NCBI GenBank assembly: GCA_002343445.1
Contig: DDSP01000006.1
Location: 1-13,439 of the forward strand
Source of the DNA: Chthonomonas sp. UBA2387
GTDB taxonomy: Bacteria; Armatimonadota; Fimbriimonadia; Fimbriimonadales; Fimbriimonadaceae
Direction: 5' to 3'
Length of the DNA stretch: 13,439 nucleotides
Below are positions 13,351 to 13,439 of the stretch, in pieces; the first letter of the stretch is position 1; every line of letters begins with the position of its first letter. Under the pieces are notes generated by a model, which had not been told where the DNA came from, searched no databases, and worked only from the letters and a program-made list of their open reading frames with translations. Made by a program: the position numbers and the translations under genes.

Positions 13351-13439
13351 GCGCTCTTCGACGTCAGACTGAGGAGAGCGGCCCGAGGCCCTTCACATGA
13401 AAGCTGCCCAGATGCCATGCCGCGCGTCTCGAAGTCGAC
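13351..13439. repeat. Intergenic repeat, third copy (89 bases, reaches window end)
   Basis: This is a near-identical copy of 13249-13336, with one extra base and the variant AAAGCTGCCC in the middle. CGCTCT near its start can pair with AGAGCG about 20 bases later, conserving the hairpin seen in the first copy. Because it ends at the window edge the array may continue. Both strands give short open frames through it, but these are low-complexity and have no family features. Confidence 0.85.

Noticed and set aside
12954..13418. 154-residue minus-strand frame through the repeats, with a recurring GPRAALLSLTS phrase
   Set aside because: The repeated peptide follows directly from the DNA repeat, and the rest is antisense to the anti-sigma-like gene; no start signal or family supports a protein.
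13195..13439. Possible CRISPR array
   Set aside because: Repeat units are about 88 bases with unequal spacing (54 and 102 bases between starts) and spacers of only 3-14 bases, unlike CRISPR repeats and spacers.

Overview
The window is a GC-rich bacterial chromosomal segment with several short, exported proteins of unassigned function. The combination of an ECF sigma factor with a DUF4349-bearing anti-sigma-like partner, several DUF-type secreted proteins and a lone family-95 glycosidase recalls Armatimonadota (Fimbriimonadia-like) genomes, but this is an impression; no rRNA or marker gene is present to settle it. I see no phage, transposase, integrase, CRISPR array or plasmid gene.

Left part (1-3300): the window opens on the last 23 bases of a tRNA. 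Three plus-strand genes follow: a short-signal secreted protein ending in a DUF6265 domain, a phytanoyl-CoA dioxygenase (PhyH) family enzyme with intact iron ligands, and a lipoprotein built of beta-sandwich repeats. A 13-bp hairpin ends the lipoprotein gene and also faces the 3' end of the convergent GH95 gene.

Middle (3301-7954): a minus-strand secreted GH95 alpha-L-fucosidase/galactosidase with an excellent Shine-Dalgarno at its chosen start; a divergent PepSY-like secreted protein gene broken by a +1 frameshift at an 8-G tract; a shared hairpin terminator; and a minus-strand saccharopine-dehydrogenase-family oxidoreductase that looks most like L-lysine 6-dehydrogenase.

Right part (8054-13182): five co-directional genes. 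Three carry the same roughly 200-residue exported domain: a stand-alone copy, a copy fused behind a caspase-like domain and a PEGA-like domain, and another stand-alone copy. The caspase-like domain keeps the catalytic His but has Phe where the catalytic Cys should be, so it is probably a pseudo-enzyme. The cluster continues into an ECF sigma factor whose stop overlaps the start of a membrane protein that looks like an anti-sigma factor fused to a periplasmic DUF4349 coiled-coil domain. I propose, as inference only, that this is an envelope-associated module in which the exported paralogues and pseudo-caspase work with, or are controlled by, the sigma/anti-sigma pair. The window ends in three copies of an intergenic repeat, the first of which forms a terminator-like hairpin directly behind the last gene.
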